A DNA stretch of 64,000 nt, taken from assembly GCF_014200435.1 (NCBI RefSeq), contig NZ_JACHBR010000001.1:2356001-2420000 (forward strand), given 5' to 3'. Both the position numbers and the translations under genes were made by a program. Each line of letters begins with the position of its first letter. Within the stretch, counting starts at the first letter, position 1. The notes beneath the pieces were generated by a model, which did not search any database, was not told the DNA's origin, and was given only the letters and a program-made list of their open reading frames with translations. This document shows, piece by piece, positions 24,286 through 32,973 of this stretch. This stretch comes from Sphaerisporangium krabiense. GTDB lineage: Bacteria; Actinomycetota; Actinomycetes; Streptosporangiales; Streptosporangiaceae.

Positions 24286-24463
24286 CTTCACCCCACCGAC
24301 GCGGTTCGTACGGTTGGCAATGCTCCCAGAATCGTCGGGTCCCCGTACGCCCGTCGGGCAAATTGTGATCAAAAACGGGTGACCAGGGCCCGCCCGTAGG
24401 GAGATGGCCGTTTCCGACCAGGTCGTACCGTTCACCCGGCCCCAGCGGCTACGGTTGGCCACC

Positions 24464-25102
24464 ATGAAGACCCTCGTCGTCGACCACCCGCTCGTCGCGC
24501 ACAAGCTCACCGCGCTCCGCGACGAGCGCACGGACTCCCCGACGTTCCGCCGTCTCGCGGACGAGCTGGTCACGCTGCTCGCCTACGAGGCGACCCGCGA
24601 CGTGAGGGTCACCGACGTGACGGTCACCACCCCTGTCGCCCCCGCGGACGGCGTGCGGCTGGCGCGCCCGGCGCCGCTGGTGGTGCCGATCCTGCGGGCG
24701 GGACTCGGCATGCTGGACGGCATGGCCCGTCTGCTGCCGACGGCCGAGGTGGGCTTCCTCGGCATGGTGCGCGACGAGGGCACCCTCAAGGCGCAGACCT
24801 ACGCGACGCGCCTGCCGGAGGATCTGTCCGGCCGCCAGTGCTTCGTGCTGGACCCGATGCTCGCGACCGGCGGCACGCTGGCCGCGGCGATCCGGCTGCT
24901 GTTCGAGCGGGGCGCCGAGGACGTCACGGCCATCTGCCTGCTCGCCGCGCCGGAGGGCCTGGCCTACCTGGAGAGCGTCTTCACCGACTCGGCGGCCCCG
25001 GTGCGCGTGGTGACGGCCGCTCTGGACGAGCGGCTGAACGAGCTCGGCTACATCGTCCCGGGGCTCGGAGACGCCGGCGACCGCCTGTACGGGGTCGTCT
25101 GA
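24464..25102 (+). CDS. upp: Uracil phosphoribosyltransferase
   Basis: The 212-aa protein converts uracil and PRPP to UMP. The PRPP loop reads [20 protein letters not shown], and the uracil-binding end reads [34 protein letters not shown] is also typical. I chose the ATG at 24464 ([15 protein letters not shown]), the family start, over a frame-open upstream ATG. It diverges from the tadA group, with about 180 bp between them. Confidence 0.96.
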   Translation: MKTLVVDHPLVAHKLTALRDERTDSPTFRRLADELVTLLAYEATRDVRVTDVTVTTPVAPADGVRLARPAPLVVPILRAGLGMLDGMARLLPTAEVGFLGMVRDEGTLKAQTYATRLPEDLSGRQCFVLDPMLATGGTLAAAIRLLFERGAEDVTAICLLAAPEGLAYLESVFTDSAAPVRVVTAALDERLNELGYIVPGLGDAGDRLYGVV

Positions 25103-25290
25103 CTCTCTTGGGGCGTTCGAGCCCCCTCGTGCCTCTAGGTCATCAGAGTCGTCCGAATCCTTTTCCTTCTTCTTCCTCTGGTTGACACACGTCTAGTTAC
25201 ATACTGTGTTTCAGTGGGTACACACGGTGATGACGATGTCATTGTGTTCCCCGGCACCCGGTGCCGCGGGACGCGCACTGGGGAGAGCCC

Positions 25291-25509
25291 ATGGACCAGC
25301 GGCCGGAGATTGACGCCTATACACAGGTCGAGACCGTGCTTAAGGTCGAGTTCGCCGGGGTTCATCCGGCCGCGACGGTGGCACGCTGCATCGAAGCGGC
25401 TCACCACGGTGCGATGGAGGTCACTGGTTACGCGTACCCGGGTCTCGTGGAGCGCATCGCGCGCAAGCACCTTCAAGTGCTGGCGACGGTCGCCACCGAG
25501 CGGGAGTGA
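25291..25509 (+). CDS. Small conserved actinobacterial protein (three-helix type)
   Basis: The 72-aa protein reads MDQRPEIDAYTQVETVLKVE, then AATVARCIEAAHHGAMEVTG and LVERIARKHLQVLATVA. Similar short proteins, predicted as a three-helix bundle, are common in actinomycetes, with no known function. The sequence 25103-25290 has a TTGACA at 25182 that could be part of its promoter, but no well-spaced -10 is clear. Confidence 0.68.
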   Translation: MDQRPEIDAYTQVETVLKVEFAGVHPAATVARCIEAAHHGAMEVTGYAYPGLVERIARKHLQVLATVATERE

Positions 25510-25524
25510 CGCGGGTCACATCCA

Positions 25525-25546
25525 GACCCCTAAAGACTGAGGGGTC
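25525..25546 (+). terminator. Candidate terminator after the three-helix protein gene
   Basis: GACCCCT pairs with AGGGGTC around an 8-base loop, 15 bp past the stop. Confidence 0.5.
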
Positions 25547-25624
25547 CGGATGCGCTTTACCGAGCCTGACGGCTGGGTAATGTATACGGTGGGTGCAGTG
25601 GGTGAGTGGTAATCGGAGGCGGCA

Positions 25625-25783
25625 GTGCAGGTCAAGAAGGTTCTAACGTACGCAGCCATCGCGTTTGTGGCTTTCTACCTGTTCACCAGACCGGCTGACG
25701 CGGCAAGCGCGGTCAAGGGAGCAATGGACACTGTGGTGAATGCCGCGGATTCGCTGGCGCTATTCTTCACGAAGCTGACATGA
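25625..25783 (+). CDS. Very small membrane protein (52 aa)
   Basis: GTG at 25625 follows a GGAGGC ribosome site. The product is VQVKKVLTYAAIAFVAFYLF, then TRPADAASAVKGAMDTVVNA and ADSLALFFTKLT. It has one N-terminal transmembrane segment and an amphipathic helix. It ends 7 bp before the PH-domain gene, so the two are surely co-transcribed. I have seen this small gene before the PH-domain gene in other actinomycetes, which supports it as real. Confidence 0.78.
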   Translation: MQVKKVLTYAAIAFVAFYLFTRPADAASAVKGAMDTVVNAADSLALFFTKLT

Positions 25784-25790
25784 GGCTGAC

Positions 25791-26318
25791 ATGAGGCTGG
25801 TGACCCACGGAGACTCTGCTCCGTCGTCGGTCAACCGTTACCTTCTCCCCCAAGAACACCAAGTCATCATGGTGCGGCGCCATCCGGCCGTCCTGTTGCG
25901 GCCGGTCGCCGAGGTCTTCGGCGGCCTGGTCCTCGCGGGGCTGCTGAGCAAGTGGCTCGGAGAGAACCAGGGCTCGCAGGCGCTCGTCATCGTCTGGTGG
26001 GCCTGGCTCCTCTTATTGGTCCGCTTCGTATGGAAAGTGGCGGAGTGGTCGGTTGACTACTTTGTGGTGACGTCCAAACGCATGCTGTTGACACGAGGGC
26101 TCATAACCCGCCGCGTCGACATGATGCCTCTGGGCAAGGTCACGGACATGAGCTTCCAGCGTTCCCTGCTGGGCCGCATGCTCGGATACGGCGAGTTCGT
26201 CCTGGAGTCGGCGGGTCAAGATCAGGCGCTGTCGACCGTCCCCTTCATTCCGTATCCCGAGACCTTGTACCTGGAGGTCTGTCAGATGCTGTTTCCCGGT
26301 TCTGACGACGATGATTAG
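25791..26318 (+). CDS. Bacterial PH-domain membrane protein (YdbS-like)
   Basis: The 175-aa protein has two close transmembrane segments (LRPVAEVFGGLVLAGLLSKW and LVIVWWAWLLLLVRFVW). A bacterial PH (bPH2) domain follows, starting YFVVTSKRMLLTRGLITRRV and including MPLGKVTDMSFQRSLLGRML then GYGEFVLESAGQ. The C-terminus is acidic (GSDDDD). The family sits in the cytoplasmic membrane. Its function is unclear. A strong terminator follows. Confidence 0.9.
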   Translation: MRLVTHGDSAPSSVNRYLLPQEHQVIMVRRHPAVLLRPVAEVFGGLVLAGLLSKWLGENQGSQALVIVWWAWLLLLVRFVWKVAEWSVDYFVVTSKRMLLTRGLITRRVDMMPLGKVTDMSFQRSLLGRMLGYGEFVLESAGQDQALSTVPFIPYPETLYLEVCQMLFPGSDDDD

Positions 26319-26332
26319 TCCACTTTCGTCCT

Positions 26333-26370
26333 GAATCCCGAGGCGTGAGACACACTTCGCCTCGGGATTC
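26333..26370 (+). terminator. Terminator after the PH-domain gene
   Basis: GAATCCCGAGGCG pairs with CGCCTCGGGATTC over 13 bp around a 12-base loop and is followed by TTG. Confidence 0.75.
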
Positions 26371-26450
26371 TTGACGTGGGTATACCCGATTCGGCTCCTT
26401 CGTGCCATCATGGCGGAACCATTGACCATATCCCCGCCCTAAGAGATCAC

Positions 26451-27788
26451 ATGCCGAGTCAGGGAACCATCGGTGATCGCGTCCGCGGACTGCGGCTGAG
26501 CAGGCGAATGTCTCAGGCCCAGTTGGCGGGACCCGACCTATCCGACAGTTATGTCTCTCTCATCGAGTCCGGCAAGCGTACGCCTACGCCGGTGGTGGCC
26601 CGTCTGCTCGCGGAGCGCCTGGGCTGCACCACCGAGTTCCTGCTGCACGGCATAGAGCCGCGCCAGCGGATCGACACCGAGCTCGGCCTTCGCCATGCCG
26701 AGCTGGAGCTTTACCACGGAGATCCGGCCCTGGCCGCCGACCGGTTCGGCGACATCGTCAAGGCCGCAGGCGAGGACAACGCGCTGCTCGCCGCGCACGC
26801 CCGGCTCGGGCGGGCGCGCGCTCTGGAGGCCCAGGGCAAGATCGGCCGCGCGGTGGAGGCGTACGAGCGCCTGCGCCGCGAAGCCGCCGCGCACCCGGAA
26901 CGTCTGGCGGACGTTCCTCTTACCGTCGCGCTATGCCGGTGTTACCAAAAGGCCGGGGATCTCATGCGGGCGCGTGACCTCGGCGCCGAGGCGCTGGCAC
27001 AGGTAATGGAACTGTCACTGTTCCACGGTGAGGTCGCCGTCGAACTCGCCGCGGCGCTCGCCGAGGCCGAGATCGGCCTGCCGTACGTCGAGCAGGTGCT
27101 GGCCTCGACCGGCGTGCCCGTGCCGGAGGACCGCACCACCGAGATCCTGTCGCTGTGGCAGGCCAGCATCTCGGCGGCGGAAGGCGAGGACTCCGCGCTC
27201 GCGGTGCACTTCGCCGACGACGCCCTGTCGGCCGGCCGGCCGGCGCGGATCGCGCTCCAGATGGCGCGGGTCGCCATGCGCTGGGCCGAGGTCGGCGCCG
27301 CCAAGGCCGTCAGCGACTCCGGTCGCGTCGACGAGCTGGTGGCACGGGCCGGCGCGGTGTTCGCCATGGTGCCGGACGAGTCGGCGGAGCACGCGCGCAG
27401 CCTGGTCGTCCTGGCTCGCCTGCGGCTCAGGTCCGGCGACGCCGGCCGTGCGGAGGAGCTCGCCAGGCAGGCGCTGACGCGGCTCGCGGAGGAGCCGTGC
27501 ACCACCGCCGCCCTGGCGCACCTGGTGCTGGCCGATGTCGCTTTGGCACGGTCCGACGGCAGTCTGGAGGCGACTCTGGAACGCGCGGGCGCGCTGCTGG
27601 AGGAGGCCCCGCAGGTCGGGGCGTTCACCGGACGGCAGGTCGCGGCGGTCTGGCGGGAGCTCGGCGATCTCTGGGGACGGGCGGGCAGGCGCCCCCAGCA
27701 GACGGCCGCGTATCGTAAGGCGCTGGAGGCGGTCGGCGTGCGGTCGACCGTGGCCGGAGCCGTGACGTCCGCGGTCTTCGCACGGTGA
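26451..27788 (+). CDS. XRE-family regulator with a long TPR-like region
   Basis: The 445-aa protein has an N-terminal helix-turn-helix: GTIGDRVRGLRLSRRMSQAQ then LAGPDLSDSYVSLIESGKRT. The rest is about 370 residues of helical repeats (ALEAQGKIGRAVEAYERLRR, LCRCYQKAGDLMRARDLGAE, LARLRLRSGDAGRAEELARQ). This architecture suggests regulation by protein or peptide contact. The ATG at 26451 was chosen because the HTH begins right after it. Upstream ATGs in frame add an unconserved 25 residues. The region before it is the terminator of the previous gene. Confidence 0.85.
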   Translation: MPSQGTIGDRVRGLRLSRRMSQAQLAGPDLSDSYVSLIESGKRTPTPVVARLLAERLGCTTEFLLHGIEPRQRIDTELGLRHAELELYHGDPALAADRFGDIVKAAGEDNALLAAHARLGRARALEAQGKIGRAVEAYERLRREAAAHPERLADVPLTVALCRCYQKAGDLMRARDLGAEALAQVMELSLFHGEVAVELAAALAEAEIGLPYVEQVLASTGVPVPEDRTTEILSLWQASISAAEGEDSALAVHFADDALSAGRPARIALQMARVAMRWAEVGAAKAVSDSGRVDELVARAGAVFAMVPDESAEHARSLVVLARLRLRSGDAGRAEELARQALTRLAEEPCTTAALAHLVLADVALARSDGSLEATLERAGALLEEAPQVGAFTGRQVAAVWRELGDLWGRAGRRPQQTAAYRKALEAVGVRSTVAGAVTSAVFAR

Positions 27789-27843
27789 CCCTCCCTCGCT
27801 CAGTCCGACGCTTCGACGGGTAGACTCCGGGTTAGTCAAGTTC

Positions 27844-27874
27844 AACCAATCACCGACTCGTCGGATGATTGGTT
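27844..27874. promoter_or_regulatory. Operator candidate of the GntR regulator
   Basis: AACCAATCA (27844-27852) and TGATTGGTT (27866-27874) are exact inverted repeats. The inner CCGA...TCGG extends the symmetry, giving a nearly continuous 31-bp palindrome that ends 18 bp before the GTG start. It is probably bound by the GntR protein itself. Confidence 0.6.
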
Positions 27875-27892
27875 TCCCGGAGGAGGCTGACT

Positions 27893-28582
27893 GTGAGTCT
27901 GCGTACGGCGCAGCGGGCTTCGCTCGTCGACCAGGTGATCGAGCAGCTGAAGGATCAGATCACCTCGGGATCCTGGCACCTGCACGCCAAGATCCCGACG
28001 GAGACGGTGCTCGCCGAGCAGCTCGGAGTAGGCCGCAACACCGTGCGTGAGGCCGTTCGCGCCCTCACGCACGCGGGCCTGCTGGAGTGCCGGCAGGGTG
28101 ACGGCACCTACGTCCGCGCCACCAGCGAGCTGTCGGGAGCGATGGCGCGGCGGCTGCGGGCGGCCGAGCACCTGGAGATCCTTGAGGTGCGCCGTGCCCT
28201 GGAGGTGGAGGCCGCCAAGCTCGCGGCCGTCCGGCGGACCAAGGGCGACATCGAGCTGATCGAGGCCGCCCTGATCCGCAGGGAGCAGGCGTGGGCCGAG
28301 GCCGAGGTCGAGGCCTTCGTCGAGGCCGACCTGGCCTTCCACGTCGCGGTGGTGGAGGCCACCCACAACCGCGTGCTGATCGAGCTGTACAAGGACTTCT
28401 CCGCGGCCCTGCGCGCGAGCATCGCCGCGGCGGGCGCTCCGCTGGAGAACGGCCACATCCCCCACGACGCCATCGCCCGGGCCATCGCGGCGGGCGACGC
28501 GGCCGCCGCCGAGCGCGCCGGCCACGCGTGCATGGAGCACATCGCGATCGCGCTCAGCGACACCTCGGAACTGCTGGACTGA
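27893..28582 (+). CDS. GntR/FadR-family transcriptional regulator
   Basis: The 229-aa protein has a winged helix at residues 9-75 (VIEQLKDQITSGSWHLHAKI then PTETVLAEQLGVGRNTVREA) and an FCD-type all-helical effector domain (EILEVRRALEVEAAKLAAVR, FVEADLAFHVAVVEATHNRV). The Asp/His pattern of the FCD site is present (DLAFH, ATHN, H near the end). GTG at 27893 has the ribosome site GGAGGAGG. It is convergent with the sliding-clamp paralogue. The effector is unknown. Confidence 0.92.
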   Translation: MSLRTAQRASLVDQVIEQLKDQITSGSWHLHAKIPTETVLAEQLGVGRNTVREAVRALTHAGLLECRQGDGTYVRATSELSGAMARRLRAAEHLEILEVRRALEVEAAKLAAVRRTKGDIELIEAALIRREQAWAEAEVEAFVEADLAFHVAVVEATHNRVLIELYKDFSAALRASIAAAGAPLENGHIPHDAIARAIAAGDAAAAERAGHACMEHIAIALSDTSELLD

Positions 28583-28603
28583 CCTGGGCGGGCCCCGTGG
28601 GGC

Positions 28604-29698
28604 TCAGCCCAGCCGCAGGGACATCACCAGGTAACGGAACGCGGGGTCGTCCGCGTCGTCGGTGATCAGCACCGGTCTGGTCGGCGAGGCCAGGTGGAGG
28701 CGGGCGTTCTCGGTCTCCACGCCCGCGAGCCCGTCGAGCAGGTAGTGCGGCTGGAAGGCGATCTGGATGTCCTCGCCGTCCAGCTCCGCGGCCACCGCCT
28801 CCGCGCCGCGGCCGATCTCGCCGCCGCCCGCCTGGATCAGCACCTGTCCCTGCGTGAACGACAGCCGGATCGCGCTGTTGTGCTCGGCGACCAGCGCCAC
28901 GCGCTTGACGGCCTCGACGAACGGCGCGACCGTGACGCCCGCCCTGATCGACAAGTCGTCGGTGAGGCGCGAGCGGTAGTCCTTGAACTGGTCGTCCAGG
29001 AGGCGGACCGTGGTGACCCGGTCGGCGCACTCGAACCCGGCGATGCCCTCGCCGAGGCCGATGGACACCTCGCCGGCGCGCAACGTGCGGCCGACCTCCA
29101 CCATCACCTTGGCGGGCACGATGACCGCGGCCCGCTGCTCCGGCCGTGCCGAACTCCACAGGAACTCGCGGGCGGCGATGCGGTAGCGGTCGGTGGCGGC
29201 CAGCGAGACGACGTCCCCGTCGATGTCGACGCGGACCCCGGTGAGCACGGGGAGCGAGGCGTCGCGGCTGGCGGCCACGGCGACCTGACCGACCGCGGCG
29301 GCGAAGACCCCGCCGCCGACCGCGCCCGCCTTCTCGGGCATCGCGGGCAACGTCGGAAAGTCCTCGACGGGCATCGTGAGCAGCCCGAACTCGGCGCCGC
29401 CGCAGGTCAGCATGACCTCAGAGCCCGAGGTGGCGATCTGCACCGGCTGGTCGGGCAGGCTCTTGGTGATCTCGGCGAGTACCCGGCCCGGGATCAGCGT
29501 CGTGCCCGGCTCGGCGACGTCCGCCTCGATCGAGGCGCGCGCGGAGACGTCGTAGTCGAACGCCGACAGCGTGAGGCCGCCGTCCAGCGCGTCGAGCAGG
29601 ATGCCGGACAACGCGGGCACGGCGGGACGGCCCGGCAGCGTGCGGGCCGTCCAGGCCACCGCGTCGGCCAGGACATCGCGGGTCACCTGGAACTTCAC
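28604..29698 (-). CDS. dnaN: DNA polymerase III beta sliding-clamp paralogue
   Basis: The 364-aa protein has the three-domain clamp pattern: KFQVTRDVLADAVAWTARTL; LSGILLDALDGGLTLSAFDY; LTGVRVDIDGDVVSLAATDR then YRIAAREF; and the terminal ALVTDD-like VLITDDADDPAFRYLVMSLR. Actinomycetes carry their main dnaN next to dnaA at oriC, and dnaA is not in this window, so this is probably a second clamp. It is more divergent at the N-terminus than a housekeeping clamp. GTG at 29698 follows GGGGGTGG. It lies 71 bp after the response regulator on the same strand. Confidence 0.88.
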   Translation of the reverse strand: MKFQVTRDVLADAVAWTARTLPGRPAVPALSGILLDALDGGLTLSAFDYDVSARASIEADVAEPGTTLIPGRVLAEITKSLPDQPVQIATSGSEVMLTCGGAEFGLLTMPVEDFPTLPAMPEKAGAVGGGVFAAAVGQVAVAASRDASLPVLTGVRVDIDGDVVSLAATDRYRIAAREFLWSSARPEQRAAVIVPAKVMVEVGRTLRAGEVSIGLGEGIAGFECADRVTTVRLLDDQFKDYRSRLTDDLSIRAGVTVAPFVEAVKRVALVAEHNSAIRLSFTQGQVLIQAGGGEIGRGAEAVAAELDGEDIQIAFQPHYLLDGLAGVETENARLHLASPTRPVLITDDADDPAFRYLVMSLRLG

Positions 29699-29769
29699 CG
29701 TGATCCACCCCCTTCGAAACGTCCGTCCTTGAACGGTAGCGTCTGGGGGTGACATTTACCGGGGCGCGG

Positions 29770-30423
29770 TCAGCCCCGGGTGCCGTTGAGGTAGGCGAGC
29801 ACGGCCAGCACTCTGCGGTTGTCGTCGTCGGAGGCCGCCAGGTCCAGCTTGGCGAAGATGTTCGCGGTGTGCTTGGACACGGCGCTCTCGCTGAGGAACA
29901 GCCGCTGCGCGATGGCGGCGTTGGAGCGGCCCTCCGCCATGAGTTCCAGCACCTCGCGCTCGCGCGGGGTGAGCCGTCCGAGCGGCTCGTTGCCGGCGTT
30001 GCTGGCCAGCAGCCTGGCGATCACGTCGGGGTCCATCGCCGTGCCGCCGGAGGCGACCCTGCGCACGGCGTCCACGAACTGGCCGGCGTTGAACACCCGG
30101 TCCTTGAGCAGGTAGCCGACGCCCCCGCTGCCGTCGGCGAGCAGCTCGCGGGCGTACAACTGCTCCACGTGCTGGGACAGGACGAGCACCGGCAGGCCGG
30201 GGATGGAACGCCGGGCCGCGAGCGCCGCCTGCAGACCCTCGTCGGTGAAGGTGGGCGGCAGGCGGACGTCCACGACCGCCACGTCGGGCCGCTCGTCGAG
30301 CAGGGCCTTCAGCAGCTCGGGCCCGGACTCCACCGCCGCCACGATCTCGAACCCGTGGGCCTGGAGCAGCCGAACCAGGCCGTCCCTGAGCAGGTAGAGG
30401 TCTTCGGCCAGGACGACCCTCAC
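29770..30423 (-). CDS. LuxR/NarL-type response regulator
   Basis: The 217-aa protein has a receiver domain with acidic residues E7 and D8, phospho-acceptor D52 (VAVVDVRLPP) and Lys in GYLLKDRV. A NarL-type helix-turn-helix follows: LTPREREVLELMAEGRSNAA then IAQRLFLSESAVSKHTANIF. The GTG at 30423 overlaps the kinase stop by four bases, so the two are coupled. The likely target is the divergent ABC exporter. Confidence 0.94.
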   Translation of the reverse strand: MRVVLAEDLYLLRDGLVRLLQAHGFEIVAAVESGPELLKALLDERPDVAVVDVRLPPTFTDEGLQAALAARRSIPGLPVLVLSQHVEQLYARELLADGSGGVGYLLKDRVFNAGQFVDAVRRVASGGTAMDPDVIARLLASNAGNEPLGRLTPREREVLELMAEGRSNAAIAQRLFLSESAVSKHTANIFAKLDLAASDDDNRRVLAVLAYLNGTRG

Positions 30424-31937
30424 CCGCAGCCCCTCCCTTCGGCGTCCTTGATCCGGTCCGACACGGACTTGCCGTACAGAACCATGCCACCACCCAGGAC
30501 GACCATCGCGACCATGGTGGGCCACTGGAGGGCCTCGGGCAGGTAGAGCGCGAGGAACCAGCTTCTGTTCTCACTACCGAAGATCTTGAAGCCCATGGTG
30601 ACGAGGCCCTGCGGGAACAGCGGGAGCCAGAACAGCCCGTAGCAGATCGACATCAGCCGGATCTTCCAGCGGGGGACCGCGTTCTCCCCGGCCACGCCCG
30701 GGAACGCCCGGGGGATCTCCACGATCGCGGTGGTGGGGCCGCCGGCCGGGCTGTTCAGCGCGAGGACGCCGTCGAAGGCGGCCAGCCTGCGCTCGATGCC
30801 GCGAAGGCCGCTGCCCCGGGAGGGGTCGGCCCCGCCGTGGCCGTCGTCGGTGACGGTGACGCGCAGGGCGGGGCCCCGGTGGCTGACGTCGATCGTCACC
30901 GCGTCCGCGCCCGAGTGCCGGCCCGCGTTGGCCAGCAGCTCGCTGACCACGAAGTACGCCGCCGACTCGACCGGCGCCTCGGCGCGGGCCGGGAGGTCGA
31001 CGCTCACCTCGGCCTTCAGCGGGCTGTCCAGCGCGAGGGCGCGTATCGCGTCGCCGAGGCCGCGCTCGGCGAGGACCGGCGGGTGGATGCCGCGGACGAG
31101 CCGGCGCAGTTCGATCAGCGAGGCCGCCGACGCCTCGCGCACCTTCACGATCAGCGCCTTGGCCGCCTGCGGGTCGGACTCCACGATCTCCTCGGCCGCG
31201 CCGAGCATCATGCCGATCGCCACCAGCCGCGCCTGGGCGCCGTCGTGCAGGTCGCGTTCGATGCGCCGCAGCTCGGCGGCCTGCGCGTCGACGGCCTGGG
31301 TGCGGGACTGGGTGAGGTGGCGGACCTCGTTGGCGAGCAGGGCCCTGCGCGTGGGGGCCAGCAGCGACCGCGTCCACCGTCCGTGCAGCCAGGGCACCCG
31401 AGGGGCCACCAGCACGCCGGCCACCACGAGGACCAGCCCGGCCAGCACCTGGAACGGCTGCCAGGTGCTCGCGAGGAGCACGCCGTACCCGGCCAGCAGC
31501 AGCGGCGACAGGGCGATGAGGCCGCCCACCACCGGCTCGGCCGCGAGCCAGGCGAGGTCGCGCCAGGTGGCCGGGTCCTTGACCATCCAGTCCAGCGTGC
31601 GATTGAAGAGGGGGACCATGGACGTGCGGTAGAGCTGCCGTCCCTCGCGGTACCAGCCGTCCGCCTGGGGCACGGGAGGCGGCGGCGCCGGGCGGTACGG
31701 CGTGGCGATCTCCACTCCGGACCACCTGGCGGCGATCCTGCGCGCCTCGGCCGTACGCCCGCGGACAATGCGCACGCTCGCCGGGAACACGAAGACCATC
31801 CCGAGGCCGAAGGTCAGCGTGAAGGCCACGACCGCGATGGCGAGCCGCCACAGCTGCCACAGGGCCAGCCCGAACAGGGCCAGACCCTTGGCGACACCGG
31901 TCAGCGTGCGCAGAATCATGGGTTCAGTCTGCTTCAC
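30420..31937 (-). CDS. Sensor histidine kinase (HisKA_3 type)
   Basis: The 505-aa protein has membrane segments near residues 15-52 and 135-180, a dimerisation helix with H231 (ELRRIERDLHDGAQARLVAI), and an ATPase domain (ELLANAGRHSGADAVTIDVS, DDGHGGADPSRGSGLRGIER). After the kinase domain it has two more hydrophobic segments (LMSICYGLFWLPLFPQGLV and ALQWPTMVAMVVLGGGMVLY), an unusual C-terminal membrane extension. A second ATG at 31919 could be the start. It is coupled to the response regulator downstream and diverges from the ABC genes. Confidence 0.93.
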   Translation of the reverse strand: MKQTEPMILRTLTGVAKGLALFGLALWQLWRLAIAVVAFTLTFGLGMVFVFPASVRIVRGRTAEARRIAARWSGVEIATPYRPAPPPPVPQADGWYREGRQLYRTSMVPLFNRTLDWMVKDPATWRDLAWLAAEPVVGGLIALSPLLLAGYGVLLASTWQPFQVLAGLVLVVAGVLVAPRVPWLHGRWTRSLLAPTRRALLANEVRHLTQSRTQAVDAQAAELRRIERDLHDGAQARLVAIGMMLGAAEEIVESDPQAAKALIVKVREASAASLIELRRLVRGIHPPVLAERGLGDAIRALALDSPLKAEVSVDLPARAEAPVESAAYFVVSELLANAGRHSGADAVTIDVSHRGPALRVTVTDDGHGGADPSRGSGLRGIERRLAAFDGVLALNSPAGGPTTAIVEIPRAFPGVAGENAVPRWKIRLMSICYGLFWLPLFPQGLVTMGFKIFGSENRSWFLALYLPEALQWPTMVAMVVLGGGMVLYGKSVSDRIKDAEGRGCG

Positions 31938-31976
31938 CTCCGCCGTGGTTCGTAGTGGCGCTGGGTGCCCGGCAAA

Positions 31977-31994
31977 GGTGTACCTAGGTACACC
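31977..31994. promoter_or_regulatory. Perfect 18-bp palindrome in the kinase/ABC divergent promoter
   Basis: GGTGTACCTAGGTACACC is its own reverse complement. It lies 39 bp before the kinase start and 57 bp before the ABC start, a natural place for the response regulator to bind. Confidence 0.55.
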
Positions 31995-32051
31995 CCCGCT
32001 CGGACCTCAGGTGCATTCCGAACACACACCGCGATTCCTACGGTCGAACGC

Positions 32052-32963
32052 ATGGCAATCATCGAGATCACCAACCTGCGCAAACGGTACGGATCGCAGG
32101 TGGCCGTCGAGGACGTGTCCTTCGCGGTCGAGGAGGGTGAGATCTTCGGCGTGGCCGGGAGGAACGGCGCGGGCAAGACGACGACGGTCGAATGCCTGTC
32201 CGGCCTGCGCGTCCCCGACGGCGGCACGATCCGTGTCACCGGCCTCGACCCCCGCGACGACCGCGCCGAGCTGCGGCGCAGGGTCGGCGTGCAGCTCCAG
32301 GACTGCACCCTGCCCGACAAGATCCGGGTGCACGAGGCGCTGCGGCTGTACGCGTCGTTCTACCGGCGCCCCGCGCCGTGGGAGGAACTGCTGGAGGAGG
32401 TCGGCCTCGGCGCCAAGCGGGACACGGCGTTCGCCAAGCTGTCCGGCGGGCAGCGGCAGCGGCTGTCGATCGCGCTCGCCCTCGTCGGGGCGCCGCGCGT
32501 CGCGATCCTGGACGAGCTGACCACCGGCCTCGACCCGCACGCGCGCCGGGAGACGTGGGAGCTGATCGAGCAGGTCAGGGCGCGCGGGGTCACGATCGTC
32601 CTGGTCACCCACTTCATGGAGGAGGCCGAGCGGCTCTGCGACCGGCTCGCCGTGATCGACGGGGGCCGCGTCGCCGCCCTCGACACGCCGGCGGGGCTGA
32701 TCGGGCGGCTGGACGGCGCGCAGCGCGTCACCTTCCGCTGCCCGCCGGACGCCGACGAGGCGCTGCGGTCGGCCGGCGAGGTCTCGCGGGTCGTCCGCGA
32801 CGGCGAGAACGTCACGGTCACCGGCGGCGAAGGCGTGCTGCTGGCCGTCACGACCGCGCTGGCGGAGCGGCGCATCGTCCCCTTGGGGCTGCACGTGGAG
32901 CGGGCGACGCTCGACGACGCGTTCCTCGCCATCACCGGCCGCGCGGCCACCGACCACTCCTAG
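32052..32963 (+). CDS. ABC exporter ATP-binding protein (DrrA/CcmA-like)
   Basis: The 303-aa protein has Walker A GRNGAGKTTT, Q-loop VQLQDCTLPD, signature LSGGQRQRLSIALALVG and Walker B VAILDELTTGLDP. In Walker B a Leu-Thr follows the catalytic Glu, as in DrrA-type exporters. A C-terminal helper domain of about 80 residues is present. ATG at 32052. The permease follows 10 bp later. It probably exports a hydrophobic compound under control of the adjacent two-component system. Confidence 0.93.
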   Translation: MAIIEITNLRKRYGSQVAVEDVSFAVEEGEIFGVAGRNGAGKTTTVECLSGLRVPDGGTIRVTGLDPRDDRAELRRRVGVQLQDCTLPDKIRVHEALRLYASFYRRPAPWEELLEEVGLGAKRDTAFAKLSGGQRQRLSIALALVGAPRVAILDELTTGLDPHARRETWELIEQVRARGVTIVLVTHFMEEAERLCDRLAVIDGGRVAALDTPAGLIGRLDGAQRVTFRCPPDADEALRSAGEVSRVVRDGENVTVTGGEGVLLAVTTALAERRIVPLGLHVERATLDDAFLAITGRAATDHS

Positions 32964-32973
32964 GAGACCTCTC

